Shown here in pieces: positions 56,672-64,000 of a DNA stretch of 64,000 nt (positions are counted from its first letter, which is position 1; the number at the start of each line of letters is the position of its first letter). The notes below the pieces were generated by a model, which made no database searches, had not been told where the DNA came from, and saw only the letters and a program-made list of their open reading frames with translations. The translations under genes and the position numbers were made by a program. Source of the stretch: Jiella avicenniae (GTDB lineage: Bacteria; Pseudomonadota; Alphaproteobacteria; Rhizobiales; Rhizobiaceae); assembly GCF_021390325.1 (NCBI RefSeq), contig NZ_JAJUWU010000015.1, positions 1 to 64,000 of the forward strand, in the 5' to 3' direction.

Positions 56672-56742
56672 ATGGCAGGGCGCATCAAGGGGCTGATAGA
56701 TCGCAACGGCGATTCTACGTCAGGATCGTGATTCCGGCCGAC
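56672..56742 (+). pseudogene. Frameshifted 5' stub of a tyrosine integrase
   Basis: ATG at 56672 gives MAGRIKGLIDRNG, and after a one-base frame change at about 56711 the frame continues FYVRIVIPAD. Together they resemble the N-terminus of tRNA-targeting tyrosine integrases of alphaproteobacteria (family assigned from memory). Unshifted, the frame hits TGA at 56729-56731. Beyond 56742 the similarity is lost. Position, directly after attL and pointing away from the tRNA, is where the integrase gene belongs. Confidence 0.6.
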
Positions 56743-56800
56743 GGCCAGACTCCGCACGGCGCGGCTTTCTGCATGCTGTCGAACCCCTCGATAGGGCGGC

Positions 56801-57010
56801 ATGATGGCAAACGAGATCGAGGTTACGATTGGCGGGGCGACATATCTCGGTGAATACACCGTAAGCGGACGCGGCAAGTCCGCTGTGGTCACCGTGAAGG
56901 GCAACGGCCTTACCACGACAAAATCGACTCAGCTTGGCGAACTGCCTGCCGAACAGGTTGCGCAGCTGATGCTCGCGGAAATGGTTCGCGCTATTAAGGC
57001 CACAAAGTAG
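56801..57010 (+). CDS. Island protein, 69 aa, unknown
   Basis: MMANEIEVTIGGATYLGEYTVSGRGKSAVVTVKGNG then a helical end AEQVAQLMLAEMVRAIKATK. Predicted beta-rich N-terminal half and a C-terminal helix; no membrane segment. GGGCGGC lies just before two consecutive ATGs. GC content is nearer the host than the right half of the island. No family recognised. Confidence 0.6.
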   Translation: MMANEIEVTIGGATYLGEYTVSGRGKSAVVTVKGNGLTTTKSTQLGELPAEQVAQLMLAEMVRAIKATK

Positions 57011-57070
57011 ACTTGCCCAAACGAATGACGAGCGAGGGCTGGCATGCGCCGGCCCTTTTTCGTTTCGACC

Positions 57071-57205
57071 TCAGCCGAGCGAGCGGGCTACATCATAGAT
57101 TTGCGCGATGTCCGCAACCACGCCAACGGCGAAGGCGATGGAGATCACCGTCGAGGCCATCATCGAATATAGCGATTTGCGTGAGTGCTTCCGCTTCTGT
57201 GCCAT
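57071..57205 (-). CDS. Island small membrane protein, 44 aa
   Basis: A 44-codon gene on the minus strand: MAQKRKHSRKSLYSMMAS, hydrophobic STVISIAFAVGVVADIA, then QIYDVARSLG. A strong ribosome site, AAGGAG with eight bases to the ATG, supports translation. Basic N-terminus and one transmembrane helix suggest an inner-membrane peptide with the N-terminus inside. The 24-bp palindrome lies 62 bp upstream. Similar architectures occur in phage lysis or exclusion peptides and type I toxins, but no such identity is shown. Confidence 0.6.
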   Translation of the reverse strand: MAQKRKHSRKSLYSMMASTVISIAFAVGVVADIAQIYDVARSLG

Positions 57206-57722
57206 CTGACAGACTCCTTCATTAAGTTGATGAAGAAGGTTTCAGAAGGGAGCTTTGGAGGAATGGCAGCTTGCCAAGCGCTTGGCAAGCTAGGTGGACC
57301 ACAACAAAAGCCATTCGTTTGCATATGGACTTGCTGAAAGTCCGACAAGTTGTTGTTTCTTATGGGGATTCTACCTCGACGCCATTAACGAAATGCCCGA
57401 CGTGTGGATTAGGTTGTGGCTGTCTCTAACAACTTGCACAAAGTCATCGCATCGCGCAGCCAATTGCACCTGTTCCCGATTTGTTCAATGTGTAGTTCGA
57501 GGGCTGCGAAGATATCATCGATGCAGACCCCTTCCACCGATCGATGGCGGTCAAAACACCCGCTGGACATACAACGGGTCCGCCTATTGCCTCGCTGCTG
57601 AGATATCGGACGACATAGGCGCTAGTGAGATCCCCAATGGCCTAGAACGCAATTGACACCTGTCATAAGCTTGCGGAGCTGTAAGCGCCCCCGGCGCCCG
57701 AAGTCTCGCTTCAGAGTTGGCT
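57206..57722. other. Non-coding island segment
   Basis: About 515 AT-richer bases. A 120-codon plus-strand frame (57294-57656) is rich in Cys, Ser and Arg without protein-like pattern and lacks a ribosome site, so I do not call it. Contains the palindrome below. Confidence 0.4.
57268..57291. promoter_or_regulatory. 24-bp perfect palindrome
   Basis: AGCTTGCCAAGC followed immediately by its reverse complement GCTTGGCAAGCT, with no spacer. It sits upstream of the 44-aa gene and could be an operator, a resolution or nicking site, or the stem of a hairpin. No T tract follows on either strand, which argues against a simple terminator. Confidence 0.6.
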
Positions 57723-58301
57723 ATGCTCGAATTTTACGAAGACATAAATGCAATCCTAAAGAACTCTCCCATACTAACAATCCTTATCGGTGCTTTATTG
57801 CCGATTACCATTGCGTTGATCTACAAGATAATCGTTAAATCGCCATCAATATATATTGGATCGTATTTTATGAGGAAGTCCATAATCAGGGATATAAATT
57901 GTTACAATCGGATATTACGCCACAACGATTATGGACCGATGTTAGCTGAATGTATGTCTCTCTCGTTAAGAGCTGTTTTGAGCATATCTTGGTCATTGTC
58001 GTTATTATTGATTTTTGTTCTCTCGGAGAATTATTTCATTAAAATGATTTTTCTTGGACTATACCTAGGTTTTGCGTTCGATCAATTTTCTGATTCACGA
58101 CGAGCGTTCAATGCACTCGACTTTGTTACTCATCCGGGCCGGGAAGTGCGTAGTTTGCAGCAGCGTGCAGAACGTTTGTCCAAGGCTAGCAACCGTCAAT
58201 GGGCGCTGATCGAAACCGAAGTGAACAATTTTCTGAAAAGAGCTGAAGAGCGGTTTCGCGCGAACTCCCCTACACCTACACCTACGTCTAGTCCGTCCTA
58301 G
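57723..58301 (+). CDS. Island membrane protein, 192 aa, unknown
   Basis: ATG 57723 (a TTG two codons earlier is possible). One hydrophobic helix near residues 16-38 (ILTILIGALLPITIALIYKII) and a double helix near 82-122 (SISWSLSLLLIFVLS, MIFLGLYLGFAFDQF) flank a loop with RKSIIRDINCYNRILRHND. The C-terminal ~70 residues are a charged helix (EVRSLQQRAERLSKAS, FLKRAEERFR), ending in a PTPTPTSSPS tail. Codon use is clearly AT-richer than host genes, indicating transfer. A membrane-anchored effector of a defence or exclusion function is one possibility (inference). Confidence 0.72.
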   Translation: MLEFYEDINAILKNSPILTILIGALLPITIALIYKIIVKSPSIYIGSYFMRKSIIRDINCYNRILRHNDYGPMLAECMSLSLRAVLSISWSLSLLLIFVLSENYFIKMIFLGLYLGFAFDQFSDSRRAFNALDFVTHPGREVRSLQQRAERLSKASNRQWALIETEVNNFLKRAEERFRANSPTPTPTSSPS

Positions 58302-58714
58302 AGCAGATGACCGACCTGGGCGCGTGTCACACCCCCCCTCTAACTTATGCACAGGCTGAGGCGCCCATTTTTGAGGTTGTAACAAAGCCCACTAGACTCA
58401 CCTATCTAATTGAATTTATTGATTAATGAGCGAATTCAATCCTCTCTCACAGCACCATTTTCCCCGAAACGACATCGAGACGTGGCCGCATCCGGTGGGC
58501 CGGTCCGCGCGATGCGATCGGGAGGGGGCCGTCGCTCGGGGCGTTCCGGCCTCCCGCAGGTTCTCACCGGCGAGCGCGCCCCGTCGACGAGCGCCGGGCC
58601 GGCAGGCTCGTCACGACTTGATCCGTCCCCGGCAAAGGCTATGAGTCGTCGCGAAGCCGGTCGGGCAGGCGACACCCGCCGATCCGGCCCCAACGCTCGA
58701 TCCGGGAGCCTTCG
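58302..58714. other. Right end of the island and original downstream sequence
   Basis: 58302-58435 is the AT-rich right end of the island without a gene; 58460-58714 returns to high GC and has no supportable gene before the glutathione transferase. Confidence 0.4.
58436..58459 (+). other. Attachment site attR (duplicate of tRNA-Thr 3' end)
   Basis: Exact 24-bp copy of 56558-56581, here without any tRNA body upstream. Marks the right boundary of the element. Confidence 0.85.
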
Positions 58715-59407
58715 ATGGCCATCACGCTCTACGAACTCGTCGGTCGCGACGCGGCGCGACCCTTCTCGCCGCATTGCTGGAAGGTGCGGATGGCCCTGCG
58801 ACACAAGGGGCTGGACTTCCAGTGCGCGACTGCCGGCTTCACCGAGATACCGGGCCTCGAGGGCGGCTATTCTAAGATCGTCCCGATCCTGAAGGACGGG
58901 GAGACTCTCGTCGCCGATTCCTTTGCCATCGCCGAATATCTCGAAGACACCTACCCGGACCGGCCGAGCCTCTTCGGCGGCGAAGGCGGGCGGGCCTTGT
59001 CGCGCTTCGTCGAAAGCTGGTCGCAGCGCACCATCCATCCGGCGCTGGCACGGCTCGCCGTGCTCGACATCCACGACATCCTCGGCGAGGCCGATCAGGC
59101 CTATTTCCGCGAGAGCCGCGAAAAGGCCTTCGGTGCGACGCTGGAGGCCTTCGTCGCCGATCGGGCCGAACGGGTCGCGCCGTTCCTGAAAACGCTGGAG
59201 CCGCTGCGCGCCATCGTCGGCCGGCAGCCCTTCCTTTGCGGCGAGAGCCCGCTGTTTGCCGACTACATCGTCTTCGGCGCCTTCCAGTGGGCACGGGTTT
59301 CTTCGCCCTTCCAATTCCTGCCGCAGGACGATCCCGTGGCGCTGTGGTTCGAGCGCTGCCTCGCGCTCCACGAGGGCGAGGGGGCCAAGGTGCCGGCCGC
59401 GGCCTGA
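58715..59407 (+). CDS. Glutathione S-transferase family protein
   Basis: 230 aa. N-terminal thioredoxin-like domain with FSPHCWKVRMALRHKGLDFQ and the cis-proline and glutathione region VPILKDGETLVADSFAIAEYLEDTYP, then an all-helical C-terminal domain. The SPHCWK pattern resembles LigE/beta-etherase-like and related bacterial classes. The substrate is unknown. Single gene upstream of ndk. Confidence 0.9.
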   Translation: MAITLYELVGRDAARPFSPHCWKVRMALRHKGLDFQCATAGFTEIPGLEGGYSKIVPILKDGETLVADSFAIAEYLEDTYPDRPSLFGGEGGRALSRFVESWSQRTIHPALARLAVLDIHDILGEADQAYFRESREKAFGATLEAFVADRAERVAPFLKTLEPLRAIVGRQPFLCGESPLFADYIVFGAFQWARVSSPFQFLPQDDPVALWFERCLALHEGEGAKVPAAA

Positions 59408-59491
59408 GCCGCCCGGCTCGGCTTGCCCTGGGGAAACGGGCTCGTTATAGGTCGCGCCACATTCCCAACGGGTCGAAGACAAGGAACTTTC

Positions 59492-59914
<423 letters not shown>

Positions 59915-59963
59915 GGCCGATCGCTTCGCCGGCCGGCGACGGCCGCAGGTGACGTTGCAAGTC

Positions 59964-59996
59964 GAAGGCCCGGGACGGTTCGCCGCCCGGGCCTTC
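59964..59996. terminator. Bidirectional terminator between ndk and the CBS gene
   Basis: An 11-bp perfect stem, GAAGGCCCGGG (59964-59974) with CCCGGGCCTTC (59986-59996), loop of 11 nt, flanked by TTCGTT on the plus side. It lies between the convergent ndk and CBS genes. Confidence 0.65.
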
Positions 59997-60008
59997 TTCG
60001 TTCCGCCG

Positions 60009-60536
60009 TCAGGCCTCGGCGCCGAAGAACGACGCCAGGACCACGATCAGGATGAGCGTGTAGGCCGCGACGGACCCGGCGACCAGAAGGATCTGGTAGT
60101 TCCGCCCGACGGTCGTGCGCGTCACTTCGCGGGCCTGGTGCAGAAGGTTCGGCCAGGTGTAGGAGACGAAATCGCCCTGGGTCATGATCGAGACGACGCG
60201 GCCCTGCTCGTCGACGATCGGCAGGCGGCGGAAGCGCTCGTTCGACATCACCCGCATCCATTCGATGAGATCGTCGTCGGCCTTCGCCGCCCGCGGCTTG
60301 GCCGTCATGATCTCGCGCAGGGTGGTGGTTTCCGGATCGCGCTTGGCGCCGACGAGGCGCTTCATGACGTCGCGCTCGGTGACGACGCCGATCAGCTTCT
60401 CGTAGTCGTCGACGATCATCACCGAGCCGACGTTCTTCTCGGTCATCGCCGTGACGGCCGACATCGCCGTGTCGTCCGGACCGAAGCACAGGGGCTTCGG
60501 CTTGTCGCGGAATTCCGGCCTGTCCTTGATCTTCAT
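60009..60536 (-). CDS. CBS-domain protein with C-terminal membrane anchor
   Basis: 175 aa. Two CBS motifs (TAMSAVTAMTEKNVGSVMIVDDYEKLIGVVTERDVM and DDLIEWMRVMSNERFRRLPIVDEQGRVVSIMTQGDFV) make one Bateman module that usually binds adenine nucleotides. The last ~30 residues (ILLVAGSVAAYTLILIVVLASFFGAEA) form a single transmembrane helix, so the module is tail-anchored facing the cytoplasm. Partner unknown. Confidence 0.87.
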   Translation of the reverse strand: MKIKDRPEFRDKPKPLCFGPDDTAMSAVTAMTEKNVGSVMIVDDYEKLIGVVTERDVMKRLVGAKRDPETTTLREIMTAKPRAAKADDDLIEWMRVMSNERFRRLPIVDEQGRVVSIMTQGDFVSYTWPNLLHQAREVTRTTVGRNYQILLVAGSVAAYTLILIVVLASFFGAEA

Positions 60537-60704
60537 GGGGTGCCCTCCCGATCAAAAAGGGAAAGCTAGTCCCGTGCCGGCGATCGAATAGTGCTTTCGG
60601 GCCGAAATACGCCGGAAATCGATGTTGCAGGACGGGATGAACTTCTCGGCCGATAGTATCGCAAAGTACAATCGTCTCTGCGGTAATCGTTTCGTATCCG
60701 TCGA

Positions 60705-61280
60705 CTACAGCCGGTGCCAGCGGTCGGCGGCCGCGTCGTCCGTATCCTTGGACTCGACCCAGCCGCCGGTCGTGCCGTCGACGAGATGTTCCCGCTTCCA
60801 GAACGGGGCGGAGGTCTTCATGAAGTCCATGAGAAAGCTCGCGGCCTCGAAGGCGGCGCTGCGATGGGCCGAGGAACAGGCGACCAGCACGATCTCGTCG
60901 CCGGGCGCGATCAGGCCGTAGCGGTGGATCGCCGCGCAGCCGAGGATCGGCCAGCGCTCTTCGGCCTCGCGGGCAATCTTCTCGATCTGCCGCTCGGCCA
61001 TGCCGGGATAGTGTTCGAGTTCCAGCGCCTTCAGCCGGCCGCCCTCGTCGCGGCAATAGCCGGTGAAGGTGACGAGCGCGCCGACCGCGCCGGAGCCGGC
61101 GAGTCTGGATGCGACGGCGCCGACGTCGATCCGTTCGGCCTGGACGCGAATGTCGAGCGGGATCCCGGGCCCGAGGGATCCGTCCTTCATCGAGGCCGAT
61201 GCGCCCGTGGAATGGCCCGTCTCGCGCGCACCGTCGTACATGGTGGCGGAAAGGTCGGCGCTGTTGCGGGTCTCGGCCAT
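60705..61280 (-). CDS. moaE: Molybdopterin synthase catalytic subunit
   Basis: 191 aa. The MoaE core starts near residue 42 (DIRVQAERIDVGAVASRL) and contains GALVTFTGYCRDEGG, LELEHYPGMAERQIEKIA, HRYGLIAPGDEIVLVACSSAHR and the active-site lysines in FMKTSAPFWKRE. About 40 extra low-complexity residues precede the core; the first ATG lies 3 bp after moaD, but an inner Met (MKDGSLG, residue 31) could be the real start. Inserts the dithiolene sulfurs with MoaD in molybdenum cofactor synthesis. Confidence 0.93.
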   Translation of the reverse strand: MAETRNSADLSATMYDGARETGHSTGASASMKDGSLGPGIPLDIRVQAERIDVGAVASRLAGSGAVGALVTFTGYCRDEGGRLKALELEHYPGMAERQIEKIAREAEERWPILGCAAIHRYGLIAPGDEIVLVACSSAHRSAAFEAASFLMDFMKTSAPFWKREHLVDGTTGGWVESKDTDDAAADRWHRL

Positions 61281-61283
61281 GGT

Positions 61284-61535
61284 TCAGCCTCCGGTCATCG
61301 GCGGGAAGATCGCGACTTCCCTGGCGCCTGCCAGCGGTTCGGAGTGGTCGACATGCTCGTGGTCGATGGCGACGCGGATGATCTCCGGCGCCTGCAGCGC
61401 CGCGTCATAGGTCTCGCCGCGGCCCTTCAGCCACAGAAGCAGGTCGCCGACGGTGACGACACCGGCCGGCAGCGCGACCTCTTCCTCGGCGATGCCGATC
61501 CGCTCGCGCACCCAGGCGAAATAGGCAAGTTTCAT
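61284..61535 (-). CDS. moaD: Molybdopterin synthase sulfur carrier subunit
   Basis: 83 aa from MKLAYFAWVRERIGIAEEEV, with AGGAG eight bases upstream. Ubiquitin-like fold ending in ...VAIFPPMTGG, the Gly-Gly tail that is thiocarboxylated. Operon with moaE (3-bp gap). Confidence 0.95.
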   Translation of the reverse strand: MKLAYFAWVRERIGIAEEEVALPAGVVTVGDLLLWLKGRGETYDAALQAPEIIRVAIDHEHVDHSEPLAGAREVAIFPPMTGG

Positions 61536-61700
61536 CGGGATAGCTCCTGTCATCCTCGATCGGAGATGGCGGGCGAGGCGCTGCTTGTCCAGTGCAATCC
61601 TCGCGTCGCTTGGCGATGCCGTGGCGCGATCGTTCCTCCACCGGCTCTGCCCCTTCCATTCTCCCGACATGTCGAGGCCATCGAAGGGGAGCTTCCCGCC

Positions 61701-62798
61701 ATGAAGAACTGCTATCTCACCGTCGGATCCGCCGCCGCCCTGACCCTGGCCTTGACGGCCTCGGCAGGGGCGCATGAGGCTTGGCTGCTGACGCCGCAGG
61801 AGATGATTTCGCTCGCCGCCGCGCCGAAGCCGGACGTCTTCGTCAATCCGCTTCTCGCCGGCCCCAAGGCGGCTGCGCTCGCGGCGGCCGTCTTCGGCGC
61901 GATCTCCTTCGAGCCGCGCTGGCTGGGTCTCGAGAACCGGCTTTTCGCCCCGATCGCCGGCCGGGTCGGCGAGTTCGGTCCGCTCTTCGTGCGGATCGGC
62001 CTTGCGATCATGCTCTTCACGGCAGCTCTGGGGCTCCTGCCCGCCGCCGGCGTCGCCATCGGCACGCGGCCGACCCTGTTCGTCCCGGACATGCAACTGA
62101 AGCTGTTCGCCCCGGCCTGGGGGCTTCTCGTTCCCGTCCAACTGGCGCTCGCCGCGATGCTCGTCACCGGGATCGGCACGCGGATCGCCGGGCTCGGCGT
62201 CGCCTGCCTCGCCATTTTCGGCCTTCATCTCTTCGGCGAAACGTTTCTCGCCTATGCCGGGCACTTCGTCGTGCCGGGGCTCTATCTCCTCTTCGCCGGC
62301 TCCGGGCGGTTGGCGTTGCGGCTGCCGCGGGCGCTCGCCGAGCGTCTGCCGAGGGCTCTGCCGTTCGACCGGCTCGAACTGACCCCGACTATCTATCGCG
62401 GCCTGATGATCGTCTTCGGCGCGAACTTCGTCTATCTCGGCATCACCTACAAGCTCTTCCAGCCGACGCTTTTGATCGCCATCCTCGAACATGGCGGCTT
62501 CCCGAACTTCGGCATCGACTACGGCGTCATCGCCTTCGTCATGACCTTCGTCGAGATCTCCGCCGGCCTGCTTCTCGTCGCCGGCATCCTGGTGCGGCCG
62601 ATCGCGCTCTTCCTGATTTCGGCCTTCACCCTCTTCGCCCTGACGCTCGGCGAGACGGCGCTCTTCCATGCCAATCTCTACGCCATGGCCTTCGTCTTCC
62701 TGATGGCCGGGGCAGGGGCGCGGCAGGTCGCGGTGGCCCGTCCGGGTCGGCGCTCCTCTGCTCCGCAGACCATCTCCCTTGCCGAGCAGGCGGCCTGA
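61701..62798 (+). CDS. DoxX-like multi-spanning membrane protein
   Basis: 365 aa. Signal-like first helix (residues 1-26, ending GAHEAWLLTP) and then about eight to nine hydrophobic segments. The C-terminal half (YRGLMIVFGANFVYLGITYKLF, FVEISAGLLLVAGILVRPIALFLI) resembles DoxX/quinol-oxidase-associated proteins. The longer upstream reading overlaps moaE and moaD and is not used. Pairs with the exported protein downstream; function unknown, possibly respiratory or metal-stress related. Confidence 0.8.
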   Translation: MKNCYLTVGSAAALTLALTASAGAHEAWLLTPQEMISLAAAPKPDVFVNPLLAGPKAAALAAAVFGAISFEPRWLGLENRLFAPIAGRVGEFGPLFVRIGLAIMLFTAALGLLPAAGVAIGTRPTLFVPDMQLKLFAPAWGLLVPVQLALAAMLVTGIGTRIAGLGVACLAIFGLHLFGETFLAYAGHFVVPGLYLLFAGSGRLALRLPRALAERLPRALPFDRLELTPTIYRGLMIVFGANFVYLGITYKLFQPTLLIAILEHGGFPNFGIDYGVIAFVMTFVEISAGLLLVAGILVRPIALFLISAFTLFALTLGETALFHANLYAMAFVFLMAGAGARQVAVARPGRRSSAPQTISLAEQAA

Positions 62799-62817
62799 AA
62801 GGGCCGCCGGCAAGGCG

Positions 62818-62850
62818 GGACGGGGCGCCCCCGCCGCGGGCGCCCCGTCC
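62818..62850 (+). terminator. Long GC hairpin after the DoxX-like gene
   Basis: A 13-bp perfect stem (62818-62830 with 62838-62850, GGACGGGGCGCCC/GGGCGCCCCGTCC) around a 7-nt loop, 20 bases after the stop codon, followed by TTGCG. It could terminate or attenuate before the next gene. Confidence 0.6.
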
Positions 62851-62956
62851 TTGCGCTTCAAAGCGGGCAGCGGCGGAAATCGCGACCCTCGAAAGCCTTC
62901 TCGCCCTTCCACTTCGGCAGGCGAGAAGGCTCTTTCACGTCTGGGAGATTTCCGCC

Positions 62957-63403
62957 ATGACCATCCCCGTCCCCTCGAACCGAACCCGGCTCGCTTTCCT
63001 CCTGTCGCTCGTCGTGGGAGGTCTCTTCGGCGCGACGTCGCTCCTCGCCGAAGCCCGCCAACCGCCGGCGGCGCTGTTCGTCACGTTCGCCGAGGACGTG
63101 CCAGTTCCGAAGATCGCCGCCCGGGCCGAACGCGATGCGACGGGGGGCTGGACGATCTCGATCGACGCCGAGAATTTCCGCTTCGTGGAAGTCTGCGACA
63201 CGGTCGAGATCGACCGGGCGGTCGGTCACGTCCACATCTTCGAAGGCGACCGCAAGCTCGCCTCCGCCTATGCGCCGGAAAAGACGATCGGCCGGTTGTC
63301 GCCCGGTCGTCACGAGCTGACGATCACGCTTCAGGCGACGGACCACCGGGCGTTTGCCACTAAAGACGGCATGATCACGGCAAGCCTGGTGATCGAGGCG
63401 TGA
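62957..63403 (+). CDS. Exported protein of unknown function
   Basis: 148 aa; signal peptide about residues 10-32 (LAFLLSLVVGGLFGATSLLAEA). Mature part is a small beta-rich domain with HVHIFEGDRKLASAYAPEKTIGRLSPGRHELTITLQATDHRAFATKDG; the paired histidines (VGHVHIF, TDHRAF) could bind a metal such as copper (inference). Follows the DoxX-like gene by 158 bp, with the hairpin between. Confidence 0.72.
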   Translation: MTIPVPSNRTRLAFLLSLVVGGLFGATSLLAEARQPPAALFVTFAEDVPVPKIAARAERDATGGWTISIDAENFRFVEVCDTVEIDRAVGHVHIFEGDRKLASAYAPEKTIGRLSPGRHELTITLQATDHRAFATKDGMITASLVIEA

Positions 63404-63437
63404 CCGCGAGCACCGGGGTGGGACGCAGCCGCCGGTC

Positions 63438-64000
63438 TCAGTCGTCGATGTGCCGCAGTCCGGCGCGGAAATAGTCGTAGCCGGTGTAGAGCGTCACGAG
63501 GGCCGAGATCCACAAGAGGACGAGGCCGAGGACGGTGATCCCGGGCATGAACTCGTCGCCGGCGGGACCGGCGAGGAGGAAGGCGATGGCGACCATCTGG
63601 ATCGTCGTCTTCCATTTGGCGAGGCGGGTCACCGGGACGGAAACCTTGAGCCCGGCGAGATATTCGCGCAGGCCCGAGACGAGGATCTCGCGGCACAGGA
63701 TGATGATCGCCGCCCACAGGCTCCAGCCGGCGATGCTTCCCTCGGCCGCCAGCAGCAGCAGAACCGCTGCGACGAGCAGCTTGTCGGCGATCGGATCGAG
63801 CATCCGGCCGATGGTCGAGGTCTGCTTCCAGGCCCTCGCGAGATAGCCGTCGAAATAGTCGGTGATCGAGGCGGCGATGAAGATGCCCAGCGCCGTCCAG
63901 CGGGCGTAGTCGGGGCTGCGCAGCTGGCCTTCGAGGAAGAAGCACATGACGACGAGCGGAACACAGACGATCCGCGCATAGGTCAGGATATTGGGAAGGC
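63438..64000 (-). CDS. pgsA: CDP-diacylglycerol-glycerol-3-phosphate 3-phosphatidyltransferase, 5' end outside window
   Basis: At least 187 codons; the frame is still open at the right edge, where it reads LPNILTYARIVCVPLVVMCFF, so the first few residues are missing. The CDP-alcohol phosphotransferase motif DYFDGYLARAWKQTSTIGRM...DPIADK (DGx2ARx8Gx3Dx3D) is complete, and several membrane helices follow. PgsA makes phosphatidylglycerophosphate, the first committed step to phosphatidylglycerol. Confidence 0.95.
   Translation of the reverse strand, partial: LPNILTYARIVCVPLVVMCFFLEGQLRSPDYARWTALGIFIAASITDYFDGYLARAWKQTSTIGRMLDPIADKLLVAAVLLLLAAEGSIAGWSLWAAIIILCREILVSGLREYLAGLKVSVPVTRLAKWKTTIQMVAIAFLLAGPAGDEFMPGITVLGLVLLWISALVTLYTGYDYFRAGLRHIDD

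Larger units (their letters stand above)
56582..58459. mobile_element. Decayed integrative element at tRNA-Thr (1.88 kb)
   Basis: The segment between the two 24-bp repeats is AT-richer than its surroundings (line 57841-57900 has 19 G/C of 60; a typical core line such as 59161-59220 has 43 of 60). It begins with a broken integrase start, then carries a 69-aa gene, a 44-aa minus-strand gene, a long palindrome and a membrane protein gene. No complete integrase, excisionase or replication gene remains, so it is probably immobile or needs an integrase in trans. Confidence 0.82.

Noticed and set aside
56581-56800. Second complete tRNA or intact integrase after tRNA-Thr
   Set aside because: No cloverleaf beyond the tRNA-Thr, and the integrase-like frame is broken after about 24 codons.
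57294-57656. 120-codon plus-strand frame inside the island
   Set aside because: No ribosome site, Cys/Arg/Ser-rich without secondary-structure pattern, and it covers the long palindrome; treated as non-coding.
61284-62912. 542-codon minus-strand frame containing moaD at its end
   Set aside because: Only the last 83 codons are MoaD; the rest is antisense to the DoxX-like gene.

Overview
This 64 kb window is a high-GC chromosomal segment of an alphaproteobacterium, most likely from the order Hyphomicrobiales (Rhizobiales; an Aurantimonadaceae-like or related lineage is my guess, not proven). The evidence is the gene repertoire and phrasing typical of that order: a liv operon carrying a small DUF6867-type gene, infA-maf-yacG, a stand-alone infC and leuD, pgsA close to moaD/moaE, a TIGR02301 protein, a candidate RirA-type iron box, and a REP-like inverted repeat. 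Nearly all genes have strong third-position GC; the only clearly foreign-looking stretch is 56.6-58.5 kb.

Layout. 0-6 kb: a complete branched-chain amino acid ABC importer on the minus strand (livH-livM-livG-livF-DUF6867-binding protein). 6-9.7 kb: PAP2 phosphatase, BKACE-type beta-keto acid cleavage enzyme, fructosamine-kinase-like protein, LMW tyrosine phosphatase and tRNA-Asn, all on the minus strand. 9.9-16.4 kb: a small membrane protein, then a five-gene plus-strand cluster (HAD-UbiA fusion, DprE1-like oxidase, ArnE/SMR-like small transporter, extended SDR, class III aminotransferase) that looks like a pathway making and flipping a polyprenyl-phosphate-linked modified pentose or amino sugar. 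16.5-24.3 kb: MarR regulator, creatininase-like amidohydrolase plus 8-oxoguanine deaminase, a membrane diguanylate cyclase, several conserved small or unknown proteins, a Nudix hydrolase and a SRAP-family protein that has lost its catalytic residues. 24.7-33.2 kb: cysS, a REP-like inverted repeat, murA, infA, maf (with a long acidic tail), yacG and three NAD(P)-linked oxidoreductases. 33.8-40.7 kb: LapG-type transglutaminase-like protease, alpha/beta hydrolase, infC with an AUU start, a zincin-like protein, DUF2459, DUF1737, a CitE-like lyase and a luciferase-like flavin monooxygenase.

40.9-47.0 kb holds a ferric-siderophore or iron-chelate uptake locus: ATPase, two permeases, periplasmic binding protein and TonB-dependent receptor, the receptor preceded by a TGA-N9-TCA iron box. 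An IclR regulator follows. 48.2-54.6 kb is a minus-strand operon of a TRAP transporter (DctP, Q, M), a metal-dependent cyclase-family hydrolase and an amidase, divergent from a LysR regulator with a T-N11-A box between them: import and hydrolysis of an acidic amide-type substrate.

55.0-58.7 kb: ferritin-like protein, leuD and tRNA-Thr. The tRNA-Thr 3' end is duplicated 1.9 kb downstream as an exact 24-bp direct repeat, bracketing an AT-richer island with a frameshifted stub of a tyrosine integrase, a 69-aa protein, a 44-aa membrane protein on the opposite strand, a 24-bp perfect palindrome and a multi-spanning membrane protein. This decayed integrative element is the most unusual structure here. 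58.7-64 kb: glutathione transferase, ndk, tail-anchored CBS protein, moaE and moaD, an inserted DoxX-like pair, and pgsA running off the right edge.
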